DNA from: Chloroflexota bacterium
Lineage (GTDB): Bacteria; Chloroflexota; Anaerolineae; Promineifilales; Promineifilaceae
Length of the DNA: 50,945 bases
NCBI GenBank assembly: GCA_024277135.1
Contig: JAJRVV010000084.1
Coordinates: 1-50,945, forward strand
Direction of reading: 5' to 3'
Part shown: positions 7,509 through 15,965 of the stretch, piece by piece
Position numbering within the stretch: position 1 is the first letter of the stretch
Layout of the letters: the number at the start of each line of letters is the position of its first letter
Position numbers and translations under genes: made by a program
Notes under the pieces: generated by a model
The model's input: only the letters and a program-made list of their open reading frames with translations
The model's database searches: none
Told to the model about the DNA's origin: nothing

Positions 7509-10500
7509 ATGTTTATTCGTTTATTTGATGCCATAACCCGCTTGGCGGTGCGTTTCCGCTGGGTGACAATTGCCCTCACCGTCATCGTGCTGGTGTTGGG
7601 CGTGTTTGCTATGACGGATTTAAATTTGGAAATGCTGCCCCGGATCGAGTTTCCCCAATCAGTCGTGGTGGCGCAGTGGCCGGACTCAGAATCCTCGGAA
7701 CAGTTTTTACAGAATGTGACCATCCCCCTGGAAGAAAACCTATCCACAGTTGAAGGCGTCGTCAATGTCGAGTCGAACACGACGCAAGGCTTTGCCTTTA
7801 TCATTGTTCGCAGCGACTTTGGCTTGAACCAGGAGAGATTGCTGGCGGATATTGAAACGGCCGTAACCAACACCAATCTCCCTGACGGCATGGAAGCCCC
7901 GCAAATTCTTAACTTCAGCCTGTCTGACTTACCGATTGTGGTCGCCAGCGTCTCTTCCTCTGACCTGTCGCTGGCCGAACTGAAAGCGTTGGTGGAAAGC
8001 GACTTACAGCCTCAACTGGAACAGATTGATCAAGTGAGCCGGGTCTCCATCACCGGCGGCCAGGAACTGCCGGATGAGAGCGCCGCCGCAACCGAACCGA
8101 CCCCGGAACCGGAGCCGACGCCTGAACCAGGACGTTTGCCGCTGGTCGTGATCCAGGGGGCCAAGACGCTGGGCATCGAAATTGAATACGCCCAGGATGT
8201 GACGCCGGAGGCGCTGGCCGGAATTGGCGGCACGGATGAGCAGGTGTTGCAAGTGTTGCGCATGATCCCGCCGGAAACGTTACCCTACGCGCCGCCGGAG
8301 ACGCTGGCGATTTTGCCCATCGAATTCATGGAAATGCTGGACGCCGATTTGTTGGCCGAACTGGACGGCTTGGCGGCCGAATTTGGCGGCGTCGCCCAAT
8401 ACACCATCGCCCAATCCCGCGCCATTTTGAATGGGGCCGACCCAGCGTCGGTGGCGCAGGCGGAGCCGACGCCAGAGCCGACCCCGGAGCCGACTCAGGA
8501 GCCGGTTGTGGTGGAAACGGCCGTCCCCGAAATCACCCCCGTCGCTCTACCCGATTCCTGGATTGCCGCCGCCGGAGCTGCTGGCTTTAACCTGGCGACG
8601 ACAGCCGACATCACCCCGGAAGTGATGGGCGGTATCGCCGGTTTTGCCCCGGAACTGTTGAATGACCTGACCCCGGAAATGTGGCGGGCGCTGGATCCGA
8701 CGGCCGTGGCCCTGGTATTGGCCGATGTGTCCGAAACCCTAAACGAGCAGTTGGCCGTCGAACTGCAAGCCGTGCAGTTGGCTGCCAATGGCGAGACGCC
8801 GGAACCGGTCAAACTGCCGGAGTCTTGGGTGACGATGGCGGCGGGCGCGGGCTTCACGCTGGCAACGACGGCCGATGTGCCGGCAGCGGCGATGGGACAG
8901 TTGGCCGGGTTTGCGCCGCAGTTACTGGCTGACCTGACGCCGGAAATTCTGTTGAGTTTTACCCCGGATGCGCTGGCGGTTTTGCCCGAAGATTACGTAG
9001 CCTCGTTGGATGAAGGCTTGCAGCAGACGCTGACGGCCGTAGCCGCAGCCGACGCCCAATACCAGGCCAGCCTGGCGGCGGATGGCGAGGAAGTGGCGGC
9101 AGTAAAGGAGCCGGAAGTAGACCCGGCCCGTTTGCCCGACATGCTGATTCAAGGGGCGGCCGCCTTTGGCATGGAGATTGAGTTTGCCCAGGATTTGACG
9201 CCGGAGTTGATACGGCCGTTAGCCGCCGCCGGGCCGCAAGCCGCCCAATTCCTCCAGGCGCTCACCCCCGATCATCTGCGGCTGATGCCCGCCGAATCTA
9301 TTGCCTTGATGCCGATGGATTTCCTGGATGCGCTGGACGCCGATTTGCGGGCGGAACTGGACGAGTTAGCCGCCGAATTCGGCGGCGCCGGCCAGTTGGC
9401 CTTGAAAGAAGCGGAGGAGCGGGCGGCGGCTTCGGCTGGCGCGCCGCCGTTGAGCGGCATCTGGTTGGAACCCGGCCCCAATGGCGAGGAACCTCTTTTC
9501 TTTACCGCCGCTGATTTGTTGAACAACCCCTTCATGGACGGCGCGGCGATGCTGCTTAATTCCCTGCCTGCGCGCTCAGAACGCCCGGCGGATTTGGCCG
9601 GAGATTTGACGCCGGATGTCATCGCTTATCTGGCTGAAAATGAAGAGGACTTTGTGCAGAATCTGGAACTGCCGGTGCTGGAGTTGATGTCGCCAGAAAC
9701 GCTGACCTTCATGCTGGAAACGTACCCCGACGCCTTTGATGCGGAGACGACTGACCGGCTGGCCGGAGTGGCGGCGGGAACCGTCACCGTCTTTGTGCCG
9801 GAAGCCTCCATCACCCGCACTGACAGAGACCCGGCGGTGGTCATCAGCCTGTTTAAGGATGGGGACGCCAACACGGTGGAGGTGGCGCATCAGATTTTTG
9901 ATGCGCTGGACGCTTACACGGCGGCCAATCCCCAGGTGAAAACGTCGCTGGTGTTTGAGCAGGCTACTTTTATCGAGGATTCGATTGCCGGCGTCTCCCG
10001 CGAGGGGGCGTTGGGCGCGGTGTTCGCCGTTATCATCATCCTCATCTTCCTCAGCGGCCGGGTAGGCGGCAAATATAAATTGAGCTGGCGGGCGACGGTT
10101 GTGACCGGCGTTTCCATTCCGGTGTCCATTTTGGCCGCTTTTTTGATGATGCGCTGGCTGCCGCCAACGATTGGGGAATGGATTCATGGTCTGGCGGAGT
10201 CAACGGACAGCAGCCAACTGCGTTTTATTGCCCAGGTGTTCCCCACCAATATGACCCTGAACATTATGACGTTGAGCGGTTTGACGGTGGCTATTGGCCG
10301 GGTGGTGGATGACTCGATTGTGGTGTTGGAAAATACGTATCGTTTCATTCAGCAAGGGGATGACCCGATGGCGGCCGTCTTTGAAGGCACGAAAGAGGTG
10401 GCGATTGCCATTTTTGCGGCGACGGCGACGACGGTGGCGGTGTTCCTGCCGCTGGGTCTGCTGGGCGGCATCATCGGCTCTGTCTTCCTCCCCTTCGGCC

Positions 10501-11921
10501 TGACGGTGACGTATGCGCTGATGGCTAGTTTCATCGTTGCCATCACGGTGGTTCCGGCGTTGACTTACTTGATGATCCGCAAGGAACATATCCCGGAAGA
10601 GAAAGAGACGACGATGCAGCGTTGGTACACGCCGATTCTGGTGTGGTCGTTGAATCACCGCTTTTACACCCTGTTGAGCGCCACAATTATCTTCCTGGCA
10701 AGTTTGCTGCTGCTGAAACAACTGCCGCAAAGCTTTATCCCCGGCTTGGGGGAGCCGACCGTTAACGTTATCGTGAATTTACCTGCCGGCACGCCGATGG
10801 CGGAGACGGATGCGTTGGTGGCTGAGTTTGAAACGGCGATTGAATCTATTGAAGGCGTGGAAACAATCCAGACGGAAATAGGCAGCGCCGGCGGCTTTGA
10901 AGCGTTTTTTGGCGGCGGCGGCGTCAGTCAAAATGTGGCTAATATCACGATTACGGCGCATGATCATCTGGTCAAAGATTTGACCGATTTGACGAATGAA
11001 ATCCGGCAGGAGGCGGATTCAATCTTTGGCCGGGAACAGGTCAGCGTATCGGCCGCTTCACAGACCGGGTTCAGTGGTTTTGTGCTGGTGTTGACCGGCG
11101 ACGATTTGGAAGAACTGAGGGCGTTGGCGCCTGACGTAAAGGAAGCGTTGTTAACGGTTGATCTGGACGGAGATGGTATCCAGGACATCGCCAATGTCAG
11201 CAGTAATGTAGATGCCAGCGAAGGTATGCTGGGAGATGGTTTGATTATCCGATTAGACGGCCGTCCCGCCATCAGCTTCAGCGGCGACCTGGAGACACAA
11301 AACACCCTGGGGGTAACGGATGCGGCGAAAGCGGCTATCAATGAAATCGGCCTGCCGGCTGGCGTAGAAGTGACCGAAGGGTTTGATTCGCAGCAGCAGG
11401 TGGAAGGGTTCCGCGGCATGGTGAAAGCCATCGGCTATTCGGTCATCATCGTCTACCTCATCATGGCCTTGACCTTCCGCAGTTTCATCCATCCTTTCAC
11501 GATTTTGTTCAGCCTGCCGTTCGCCCTGGTGGGGGCGGCGCTGGCCTTATGGTTGACTAACAGCGTTCTCGGCATCTCAGCCATGATTGGTTTGATGATG
11601 TTAGTGGGCATTGTGGTGACGAACGGAATTGTGCTTATGGAATTGGTGCAGCAGCTGCGTCACCAGGGTAAAAATGCGTATGACGCCCTGGTGGAAGGGG
11701 GGCGAACCCGTCTGCGTCCCATCTGGATGACGGCGTTGGCCGCCATTCTGGCGTTGATTCCGCTGGCCGTCAGCGCTGAAGCGGGGGCCATCATTGCTTC
11801 GGAATTGGCGCGGGCGGTGACCGGCGGTTTGTTGGTGAGTACGGCGCTGACGCTGGTGGTGATTCCGGTGATGTACAGTTTGTTTGACCAATTGACGCAA
11901 AAGTTGACCAAGAAAAAATAG
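7509..11921 (+). CDS. RND-type efflux transporter with a very large repeat-built insertion
   Basis: The 1470-residue protein is an AcrB/HAE-type RND transporter, where about 1000-1050 is usual. TM1 is at about 17-37; the first porter subdomain runs to about 185; the TM4 proton-relay motif is seen as GRVVDDSIVVLEN (about 930-942); the C-terminal half has GRTRLRPIWMT. Residues about 190-755 are not normal RND sequence: proline-rich linkers (TEPTPEPEPTPEP, EPTPEPTPEPTQEP) and four helical modules arranged A-B-B-A (A 209-294, B 347-418, B 436-508, A 541-627) with repeated DLTPE. Typical porter sequence resumes near 758. ATG 7509 follows AAGGAGAG by 6 bases. No membrane-fusion or outer-membrane partner is present, as expected in a single-membrane bacterium. 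It is probably controlled by the MarR upstream; the substrate is unknown. Confidence 0.88.
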   Translation: MFIRLFDAITRLAVRFRWVTIALTVIVLVLGVFAMTDLNLEMLPRIEFPQSVVVAQWPDSESSEQFLQNVTIPLEENLSTVEGVVNVESNTTQGFAFIIVRSDFGLNQERLLADIETAVTNTNLPDGMEAPQILNFSLSDLPIVVASVSSSDLSLAELKALVESDLQPQLEQIDQVSRVSITGGQELPDESAAATEPTPEPEPTPEPGRLPLVVIQGAKTLGIEIEYAQDVTPEALAGIGGTDEQVLQVLRMIPPETLPYAPPETLAILPIEFMEMLDADLLAELDGLAAEFGGVAQYTIAQSRAILNGADPASVAQAEPTPEPTPEPTQEPVVVETAVPEITPVALPDSWIAAAGAAGFNLATTADITPEVMGGIAGFAPELLNDLTPEMWRALDPTAVALVLADVSETLNEQLAVELQAVQLAANGETPEPVKLPESWVTMAAGAGFTLATTADVPAAAMGQLAGFAPQLLADLTPEILLSFTPDALAVLPEDYVASLDEGLQQTLTAVAAADAQYQASLAADGEEVAAVKEPEVDPARLPDMLIQGAAAFGMEIEFAQDLTPELIRPLAAAGPQAAQFLQALTPDHLRLMPAESIALMPMDFLDALDADLRAELDELAAEFGGAGQLALKEAEERAAASAGAPPLSGIWLEPGPNGEEPLFFTAADLLNNPFMDGAAMLLNSLPARSERPADLAGDLTPDVIAYLAENEEDFVQNLELPVLELMSPETLTFMLETYPDAFDAETTDRLAGVAAGTVTVFVPEASITRTDRDPAVVISLFKDGDANTVEVAHQIFDALDAYTAANPQVKTSLVFEQATFIEDSIAGVSREGALGAVFAVIIILIFLSGRVGGKYKLSWRATVVTGVSIPVSILAAFLMMRWLPPTIGEWIHGLAESTDSSQLRFIAQVFPTNMTLNIMTLSGLTVAIGRVVDDSIVVLENTYRFIQQGDDPMAAVFEGTKEVAIAIFAATATTVAVFLPLGLLGGIIGSVFLPFGLTVTYALMASFIVAITVVPALTYLMIRKEHIPEEKETTMQRWYTPILVWSLNHRFYTLLSATIIFLASLLLLKQLPQSFIPGLGEPTVNVIVNLPAGTPMAETDALVAEFETAIESIEGVETIQTEIGSAGGFEAFFGGGGVSQNVANITITAHDHLVKDLTDLTNEIRQEADSIFGREQVSVSAASQTGFSGFVLVLTGDDLEELRALAPDVKEALLTVDLDGDGIQDIANVSSNVDASEGMLGDGLIIRLDGRPAISFSGDLETQNTLGVTDAAKAAINEIGLPAGVEVTEGFDSQQQVEGFRGMVKAIGYSVIIVYLIMALTFRSFIHPFTILFSLPFALVGAALALWLTNSVLGISAMIGLMMLVGIVVTNGIVLMELVQQLRHQGKNAYDALVEGGRTRLRPIWMTALAAILALIPLAVSAEAGAIIASELARAVTGGLLVSTALTLVVIPVMYSLFDQLTQKLTKKK

Positions 11922-11928
11922 TGTGACA

Positions 11929-11960
11929 TTTCCCCGGAAACCGCAAGTTTTCGGGAAAAC
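11929..11960. repeat. Dispersed small palindrome, relative of 2633-2664
   Basis: CCCGGAAACCGCAAGTTTTCGGG can fold on itself, and the stretch matches the element before the phosphofructokinase gene in order and spacing. It lies between the RND stop codon and the terminator. Confidence 0.55.
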
Positions 11961-11970
11961 AGGACGCTTT

Positions 11971-12014
11971 AGCCGGTGGTGAACGGTCATACCGTTTGCC
12001 GCCGGCTTTTTTTT
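11971..12014 (+). terminator. Strong Rho-independent terminator after the RND gene
   Basis: A 17 bp stem (AGCCGGTGGTGAACGGT paired with 11991-12007, three G-U pairs), loop CAT and eight T residues form a textbook terminator. It ends the marR-RND transcript, so the permease genes downstream need their own promoter. Confidence 0.95.
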
Positions 12015-12098
12015 GTTTCCCCAGACCTCGACAAAATACGTTAAAATAGGCAGTGTGATCGCTTTGTAATTTGTTTATGCCAAAGGAAGAGGTGTCCT

Positions 12099-13892
12099 AT
12101 GACGGGTGACATCAGTCTGGTGTTACTCATTCTTGGTGTTGCTATTGTTTTGTTCGCTTCGGAGCGTCTGCGGGTGGATGTGGTAGCCATCATGGTGCTG
12201 TTGGCGTTGCTGTTCACCGGCATTTTGGAGACCGAAGAAGCATTTTCTGGCTTTTCCAGCCCGGCCGTTATCACAGTGTGGGCGATTTACGTAGTCAGCG
12301 CCGGATTGACGCAGACGGGGGTGGCGGATTTCATCGGCCAGCGGATTTTGCGGGTGGCGGGATCAAACGAACAGCGGCTGGTGGCAGTGATTATGGTGAC
12401 GGTGGGGGTGATGTCGGCGTTTATGAATAACATTGGCGCCACGGCCGTCCTCCTGCCGGCGGTGGTCACTATTGGTCGCCGTACTCGTATTCCTGTTTCC
12501 AAGCTGCTCATCCCCCTGGCCTTTGGTTCGCTTCTCGGCGGCGTGACCACCCTCATTGGCACGCCGCCCAACCTGCTTGTCAGCGCCGCCCTGGCCGACG
12601 CCGGTTTGAAGCCATTCTCCCTGTTCGACTACACGCCGATGGGCCTCATCATCATGATCAGCGCCATCATTTACATGACGCTGGTCGGCCGTCATCTGCT
12701 GCCGGATCGGGCCAATGTGGATACCGAAGACCTGGTGGGCGAGTATCAGGTGCGGGAGTATTTGACGGAGTTGAAAGTGCTGCCCAATTCGCCTCTGTTA
12801 GGCAAAACGGTGGCGGAGAGCGATTTGGGACAGGTGTATGATCTGACGGTGGTGGGGTTGATTCGGCAGGGGGAGGTGCGGCTGGGATTGCTGTCTGATT
12901 GGCCGATCATGGCGGGGGATTTGCTGTTGACGCGCGGGCCGGTGCAGCGGCTATTAGATTCGTATAGCCAAATTGGGGTGGCGATTGAGCCGTATGTTAA
13001 GTTGAGCGATCTGGCGCTCACCTCGCCGGAGGCGACGGTGGCGGAGGTGGTGATCAGCCAGAAGGCGGATTTTGTGGGCAAAACGCTGCGGGAGATTGAG
13101 TTTCGCACGCATTATGGGTTGACGGTGTTGGCGATTTGGCGGCAGGAAGCGGCGGTACACGGCCGTTTAGATACCGTTCCGCTCAAATTGGGGGACACCT
13201 TGTTGGTTCACGGCGCGCGGGAACGAATCGAAGCGCTGCCACGGGACGAAGCCTTCCTGCTGTTGGGGTCGGTGCCGTTGGAGCAGCGGCGGCTGCAGAA
13301 AGCGCCTATCGCGGTCGCTATCTTTTTGCTGATGATTGGCCTGGTGGCGACCGGGGTTTTGCACATTTCGGCGGCGGCCGTCACCGCCATGATGCTGTTG
13401 ATCATAACCGGGGCCATTCGCATGGACGAGGCGTACCAATCCATCGAATGGCAGTCCGTCTTTTTGATCGCCGGGATGCTGCCCATGGGGGTGGCTATGG
13501 ACAAAACGGGAACGGCGCAGTTCCTGGCGGATTTAATCGTGAGTTCGGCCGGCGGCTTTGGCCCGCAAGGGGTCATGATTGGACTGTTCATTTTGACGAC
13601 CATCATCACCGAATTCATGTCCAATGCGGCGGCGGCGGTTCTGGTGGCGCCCATCGCTATCAATGCCGCGCAGGCGTTGGGGGTTGATCCGCGCGCTTTT
13701 GTGATGGGGGTGGGGATGGCGGCGTCGAACTCCTTCTTGTTCCCGATAGGCCATCAGGCCAGTGTGCTGGTGTACGGCCCTGGCAATTACCGCTTTTTCG
13801 ACTACACTAAGGTCGGGTTGCCGTTGACGCTGCTGATCTGGTTGTTGATGATCATATTTTTGCCAATTTTTTGGCCGTTATGGGGAGGATAA
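12099..13892 (+). CDS. SLC13/ArsB-type permease with two TrkA-C domains, copy 1
   Basis: The 597-residue protein has membrane segments in both halves and, between them, two TrkA-C (RCK_C) ligand-binding domains at about 215-290 and 305-390. The signature loops of the divalent-anion:Na+ symporter/ArsB-NhaD superfamily are present: FMNNIGATAVLLP (about 108-120), IGTPPNLL (about 151-158) and MSNAAAAVLVAPIAI in the second half. Such proteins carry dicarboxylates, sulfate or similar anions, and the TrkA-C domains are thought to gate transport. ATG 12099 follows GGAAGAGG. The next gene is a close tandem copy. Confidence 0.87.
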   Translation: MTGDISLVLLILGVAIVLFASERLRVDVVAIMVLLALLFTGILETEEAFSGFSSPAVITVWAIYVVSAGLTQTGVADFIGQRILRVAGSNEQRLVAVIMVTVGVMSAFMNNIGATAVLLPAVVTIGRRTRIPVSKLLIPLAFGSLLGGVTTLIGTPPNLLVSAALADAGLKPFSLFDYTPMGLIIMISAIIYMTLVGRHLLPDRANVDTEDLVGEYQVREYLTELKVLPNSPLLGKTVAESDLGQVYDLTVVGLIRQGEVRLGLLSDWPIMAGDLLLTRGPVQRLLDSYSQIGVAIEPYVKLSDLALTSPEATVAEVVISQKADFVGKTLREIEFRTHYGLTVLAIWRQEAAVHGRLDTVPLKLGDTLLVHGARERIEALPRDEAFLLLGSVPLEQRRLQKAPIAVAIFLLMIGLVATGVLHISAAAVTAMMLLIITGAIRMDEAYQSIEWQSVFLIAGMLPMGVAMDKTGTAQFLADLIVSSAGGFGPQGVMIGLFILTTIITEFMSNAAAAVLVAPIAINAAQALGVDPRAFVMGVGMAASNSFLFPIGHQASVLVYGPGNYRFFDYTKVGLPLTLLIWLLMIIFLPIFWPLWGG

Positions 13893-13947
13893 AGGCAGAA
13901 AGCAGCAGGCAGAGTCGTTTTTCTCCCAGTAAGGATTTGCGTATTTG

Positions 13948-15744
13948 ATGACGGGTGACATTGCCCTGGTTTTGGGGATTCTGGCGGCGTCTGTGGCGCT
14001 GTTTGCTTCGGAGCGCATCCGGGTGGATGTGGTGGCGCTGATGGTGCTGCTGGCTTTGACGTTGACGGGCACGTTGACGGCGGAACAGGCGCTTTCGGGG
14101 TTTTCCAGCACGGCCGTCGTCACTGTGTGGGCGATTTACATGATCAGCGCCAGTTTGACCCGCACCGGCATCGCTGATTACATCGGCGGCTACATTGGCC
14201 GTTTGGCGGGACAGGGGGAAGTGCGGCTGGTGTTGGTGATCATGGCCGTGGTCGGGGTGATGTCCGCTTTCATGAACAACATTGGCGCGGCGGCGGTGCT
14301 GCTGCCGGTGGTGGTGGGACTGGGGCGAAAAAAGAAAGTTCCCGTTTCCAAATTACTCATCCCCCTCGCGTTTGGTTCGCTGTTGGGCGGCGTGACCACC
14401 CTCATCGGCACGCCGCCGAATTTGCTGGCCAGCGACGCCCTGGCGGAGGCCGGGTTTCCAGCTTTCACGCTGTTTGATTACACGCCGATGGGCGTGATTA
14501 TCCTGTTCAGCAGCATTTTGTACATGGTGTTTGTGGGGCGTCATTTGCTGCCCAGTTATGCGGAAACGACCCATCATGATGGGCAAGATTTGACGACTGA
14601 GTACCGGCTGCGGGATCATCTGGTGGCGTTGGCGGTGGAGCCGCATTCGGCGTTAATCGGCAAGACGATTGTGGATACCCAGTTGGGGGCGATGCATGAT
14701 GTAACGGTGATGGGGGTGCTGCGGGACGGCCGTCTGCGGTTGGGGATTTTGCCTAATGCCCATCTTCAGGCGGGGGATGTGCTGTATGTCAGTGGCAACA
14801 CTGCTCAAATCGAAGTGGAAGAAGCAGCGATGGGGGTGCGGTTGGTTCCCAACGGGCATTTGACGGATGCGTCGTTGACCTCGGAAGAAACGGCCGTGAC
14901 CGAGATCGTCATCAGTCAGAAAGCGAATTTTGTGGGACAAACGTTGGGAGCGATTGATTTTCGCGGCCGGTATGGGTTAAATGTGTTGGCTATTTGGCGC
15001 GAAGAGTCCCCGATTTTTGGACAATTGGCAGAAGAGCCGCTGCACCTGGGAGATACCTTGTTGGTACACGGCCGTCGGGAGCGGCTGGAGGCGGTTCGGG
15101 AAGACCCCGCTTTTTTGGTGCTGCGGCCGTTGCCTGGCCCTGGCCCCCGTTTGCACAAAGCGCCCTTAAATTTGCTGATTTTTGTGTCGGTGATTACGGC
15201 CGTTGGCCTGGGTTGGCTGCATATCTCCATTGCCGCTTTGTTGGGCGCTGTGCTGGTGGTGCTGACCGGCTGCCTGAACATGGATGAAGCGTATGCGGCG
15301 GTGGAGTGGAAATCGGTGTTCCTCATCGCCGGGATGCTGCCTATGGGCATCGCTATGAAGGAAACGGGGACGGCGCAGTTCCTGGCGGATCAAATCATCA
15401 GTTTTGTCGGCGGCTTTGGCCCCCGTGGGGTGATGGTGGGTTTGTTTGTGCTGACCACCGGATTAACGGCGTTTATGTCCAATGCGGCGGCGGCAGTGCT
15501 GGTGGCGCCGATTGCCATTCAGACGGCCGTTTCTTTAGGAATCGATCCGCACGCTTTTGTCATGGGTATCGCCATCGCCGCCTCCAATTCATTCGTCACA
15601 CCTATTGGCCATCAGGCTTGCATTCTTGTCTATGGGCCAGGCGGGTATCGCTTTTTCGACTATGCCAAAGCCGGGTTGCCGTTAACTTTACTGATCTGGC
15701 TGCTCATGGTAATCTTCCTGCCCATGTTTTGGCCCTTGGGGTGA
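13948..15744 (+). CDS. SLC13/ArsB-type permease with two TrkA-C domains, copy 2
   Basis: This 598-residue protein is collinear with the preceding gene and shares all signature loops (FMNNIGAAAVLLP, IGTPPNLL, MSNAAAAVLVAPIAI) and both TrkA-C domains. The sequences differ most in the TrkA-C domains and in the first helix, so transport chemistry may be shared while regulation differs. ATG 13948 is chosen over the TTG just before it; AAGGA lies 13 bases upstream, which is long. It lies 55 bases after copy 1, presumably in one operon. In the last helices, copy 1 has SNSFLFPIGHQASVL and copy 2 has SNSFVTPIGHQACIL. Confidence 0.87.
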   Translation: MTGDIALVLGILAASVALFASERIRVDVVALMVLLALTLTGTLTAEQALSGFSSTAVVTVWAIYMISASLTRTGIADYIGGYIGRLAGQGEVRLVLVIMAVVGVMSAFMNNIGAAAVLLPVVVGLGRKKKVPVSKLLIPLAFGSLLGGVTTLIGTPPNLLASDALAEAGFPAFTLFDYTPMGVIILFSSILYMVFVGRHLLPSYAETTHHDGQDLTTEYRLRDHLVALAVEPHSALIGKTIVDTQLGAMHDVTVMGVLRDGRLRLGILPNAHLQAGDVLYVSGNTAQIEVEEAAMGVRLVPNGHLTDASLTSEETAVTEIVISQKANFVGQTLGAIDFRGRYGLNVLAIWREESPIFGQLAEEPLHLGDTLLVHGRRERLEAVREDPAFLVLRPLPGPGPRLHKAPLNLLIFVSVITAVGLGWLHISIAALLGAVLVVLTGCLNMDEAYAAVEWKSVFLIAGMLPMGIAMKETGTAQFLADQIISFVGGFGPRGVMVGLFVLTTGLTAFMSNAAAAVLVAPIAIQTAVSLGIDPHAFVMGIAIAASNSFVTPIGHQACILVYGPGGYRFFDYAKAGLPLTLLIWLLMVIFLPMFWPLG

Positions 15745-15965
15745 GCGCAGTACCTTTGGGCTATTGTGATTATCTGCATAATTCTGTAAAAAGCTGTTGT
15801 TTGAAAACGAAATAAAAAGTCGGCTCCACCCCGTATTGTTATGCCGGCTTACGACTTCATCACCGCCTTCACGGCTCCCCACTTCGAAGCAATCTGCTCC
15901 CAACTTCACTTCAAGGCCATCACTGTTTCTTGCCTAATTGCAGTGTGCCTGTCGGAGGATATTTG

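Noticed and set aside
15745-15909. A minus-strand 73-codon frame between the permease and propeller genes
   Set aside because: No motif, mixed composition and overlap with the permease 3' end; it looks like non-coding repeat debris.
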